Positions 34,353 through 35,409 of a DNA stretch of 35,409 nucleotides are shown here, piece after piece. Position numbers and translations under genes: made by a program. Each line of letters starts with the position of its first letter. Positions within the stretch are counted from its first letter, which is position 1. The notes beneath the pieces are model-generated. The model was given only the letters and a program-made list of their open reading frames with translations. It had not been told where the DNA came from and ran no database searches. The stretch is from Burkholderiaceae bacterium 26 (GTDB taxonomy: Bacteria; Pseudomonadota; Gammaproteobacteria; Burkholderiales; Burkholderiaceae): assembly GCA_000955795.1 (NCBI GenBank), contig JYOB01000014.1, positions 1-35,409 of the forward strand, read 5' to 3'.

Positions 34353-35318
34353 ATGACGACAGCAATGCGGATTCTGGTGCTTGGCGCCGGCGGCACCGGC
34401 GGCTATTTCGGCGGCCGGCTCGCCCAGGCGGGCGCAGACGTGACCTTTCTGGTGCGGCCGGCACGCGCGGCGCGGTTGCGCGAACACGGTCTCGTGATTC
34501 GCAGCCCGCACGGCGATGCGCAATTGCCCGTGCAGACCATCACCGCAGACCAAACTGCGGCTTGGGGCCGTGCAGACTTGGTGCTGCTGAGCTGCAAGGC
34601 CTATGACCTGGAAGACGCCATCACGGCAATCCGCCCCGTGGTGGGCGAGCGCACGGTGGTGCTGCCGGTGCTGAACGGGCTGGCGCATCTGGAACGCCTA
34701 GATGCCGCGTTTGGTGAATCGCGTGTGCTCGGTGGGCTGTGCCACATCAGTGCGACAAGTGCGCCGGACGGGGCGGTGCTGCACCTGAGCAATGGCCAGG
34801 GCCCGGCCGTGCACTCGATCACGTTTGGCGAGCGCACGCCGCATGCGCCGCGCGAGCGCACCGAGGCAATCCGCGACGTGTTTGCCACGGCCAACTTCGA
34901 TTCCGTGCTGGCCGAAAACGTCATGCAAGACATGTGGGAAAAGTTCACCTTTCTCACTTCGCTGGCGGCGATGACTTGCCTGATGCGGGCGACGGTGGGC
35001 GAGATTGTCGCCACGGATGAGGGCGCTGCGTTGAACGAGGCGATGTTCATGGCGTGCGAGCGCGTGGCTGCGGCGTCGGGGTATCCGAATCGGCAGGCTG
35101 CGCGCGAACGCGGGCTCAATGTGCTGACGCAGGCTGGGTCGCCGCTGACGGCATCGATGCTGCGAGACCTGGAGAGTGGTGCGCGGGTTGAAGCGGATCA
35201 CATCGTGGGGGACATGCTGCGCCGCGGGCGGGCGTTGGGGACGGATGTTTCGTTGCTGCGGGTGGCGTTTACGCATTTGCAGGCTTATCAGCAGCGGTTG
35301 TTGCGGGCGGCTGTTTGA
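34353..35318 (+). CDS. 2-dehydropantoate 2-reductase (ketopantoate reductase, ApbA/PanE) family protein
   Basis: A 321-residue NADPH-dependent oxidoreductase of the ApbA/PanE family. It begins MRILVLGAGGTGGYFGGRLAQAGADVTFLVRP, with the Rossmann loop GAGGTGG. The conserved lysine is in LLSCKAYDLEDAI, and VLPVLNGLAHLE and the C-terminal QDMWEKFTFLTSL and GYP / SMLRDLESG segments complete the pattern. The enzyme reduces ketopantoate in pantothenate synthesis, but bacteria often carry paralogues with other substrates and no pan gene is adjacent, so no symbol is given. Starts at 34338, 34353 and 34365 are possible; 34353 is chosen. A TAGAAT at 34311-34316 is a candidate -10 box. Confidence 0.85.
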   Translation: MTTAMRILVLGAGGTGGYFGGRLAQAGADVTFLVRPARAARLREHGLVIRSPHGDAQLPVQTITADQTAAWGRADLVLLSCKAYDLEDAITAIRPVVGERTVVLPVLNGLAHLERLDAAFGESRVLGGLCHISATSAPDGAVLHLSNGQGPAVHSITFGERTPHAPRERTEAIRDVFATANFDSVLAENVMQDMWEKFTFLTSLAAMTCLMRATVGEIVATDEGAALNEAMFMACERVAAASGYPNRQAARERGLNVLTQAGSPLTASMLRDLESGARVEADHIVGDMLRRGRALGTDVSLLRVAFTHLQAYQQRLLRAAV

Positions 35319-35366
35319 TTGTTTTGCGTTTGTGGTTCATTCCCGGTTTCATCCCCTGCAGGGGCT

Positions 35367-35409
35367 GACTCACTTTTCTTTGTCTTGCCAAAGAAAGTAA
35401 GCAAAGAAA
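35367..35409 (-). repeat. Dispersed short repeat, copy 2 (inverted partner of 327-372)
   Basis: The segment is the reverse complement of the element at 327-372, including the TTTTCTTTG / CAAAGAAAA palindrome. It starts about 48 bases after the stop of the ketopantoate reductase-like gene and may continue past the window end. A small palindrome CCCCTGCAGGGG (35354-35365) lies directly before it. Confidence 0.8.

Overview
The window looks like chromosomal DNA of a high-GC betaproteobacterium, most likely Burkholderiaceae close to Ralstonia. This rests on base composition and codon style, the ttcA / glmU / glmS grouping, the many LysR-type and VOC-family genes, and short dispersed repeats of a Ralstonia/Burkholderia kind at both window ends. 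I could run no database search, so the genus is inference. No rRNA, tRNA, CRISPR array, phage or intact insertion sequence was seen.

Layout. (1) 1-501: a gene-free block of nested inverted repeats and intrinsic terminators, then one copy of a 43-46 bp dispersed element; its inverted partner closes the window at 35367-35409. (2) 502-4420: four plus-strand genes: LysE-type exporter, LtrA-like membrane protein, YfcG-type glutathione transferase and DHA1 MFS exporter. (3) 4421-5064: a satellite of about 42-bp units, including a perfect 85-bp duplication. (4) 5065-7466: a minus-strand operon (aminotransferase, AraC regulator, glyoxalase-like protein, small membrane protein) with overlapping start and stop codons, then a lone glyoxalase-like gene (7593). 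(5) 8017-11241: a stress-type group: a small [15 protein letters not shown] protein, a PRC-barrel protein, a hemerythrin and a PoxB-like ThDP enzyme. (6) 11507-12791: patatin-like phospholipase and a DUF1145 membrane protein.

(7) 13149-28956 is the most interesting part: a two-armed catabolic cluster. The minus arm, in transcription order, is two overlapping LysR genes, an ornithine cyclodeaminase-family enzyme, a divergent DapA-family lyase, an aldehyde dehydrogenase and an EthD-domain protein. The plus arm is an outer-membrane protein of the phenol/MetA type, a C-C-type alpha/beta hydrolase, a two-domain extradiol dioxygenase, a stand-alone Rieske ferredoxin, an FAD monooxygenase, an MFS carrier, a cyclase-family hydrolase, a cupin, an FAH-family hydrolase and an NAD epimerase/dehydrogenase. 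Five plus-arm junctions are ATGA overlaps. Read together, this is hydroxylation, meta-type ring opening, hydrolysis and aldol/aldehyde clean-up of an aromatic or N-heteroaromatic compound whose identity I cannot fix. Gene-poor stretches with remnant-like sequence flank it, and its right edge lies just downstream of glmS, a classic integration site.

(8) 29590-35318 returns to housekeeping genes: glmS, glmU and ttcA on the minus strand and a ketopantoate reductase-family gene on the plus strand.
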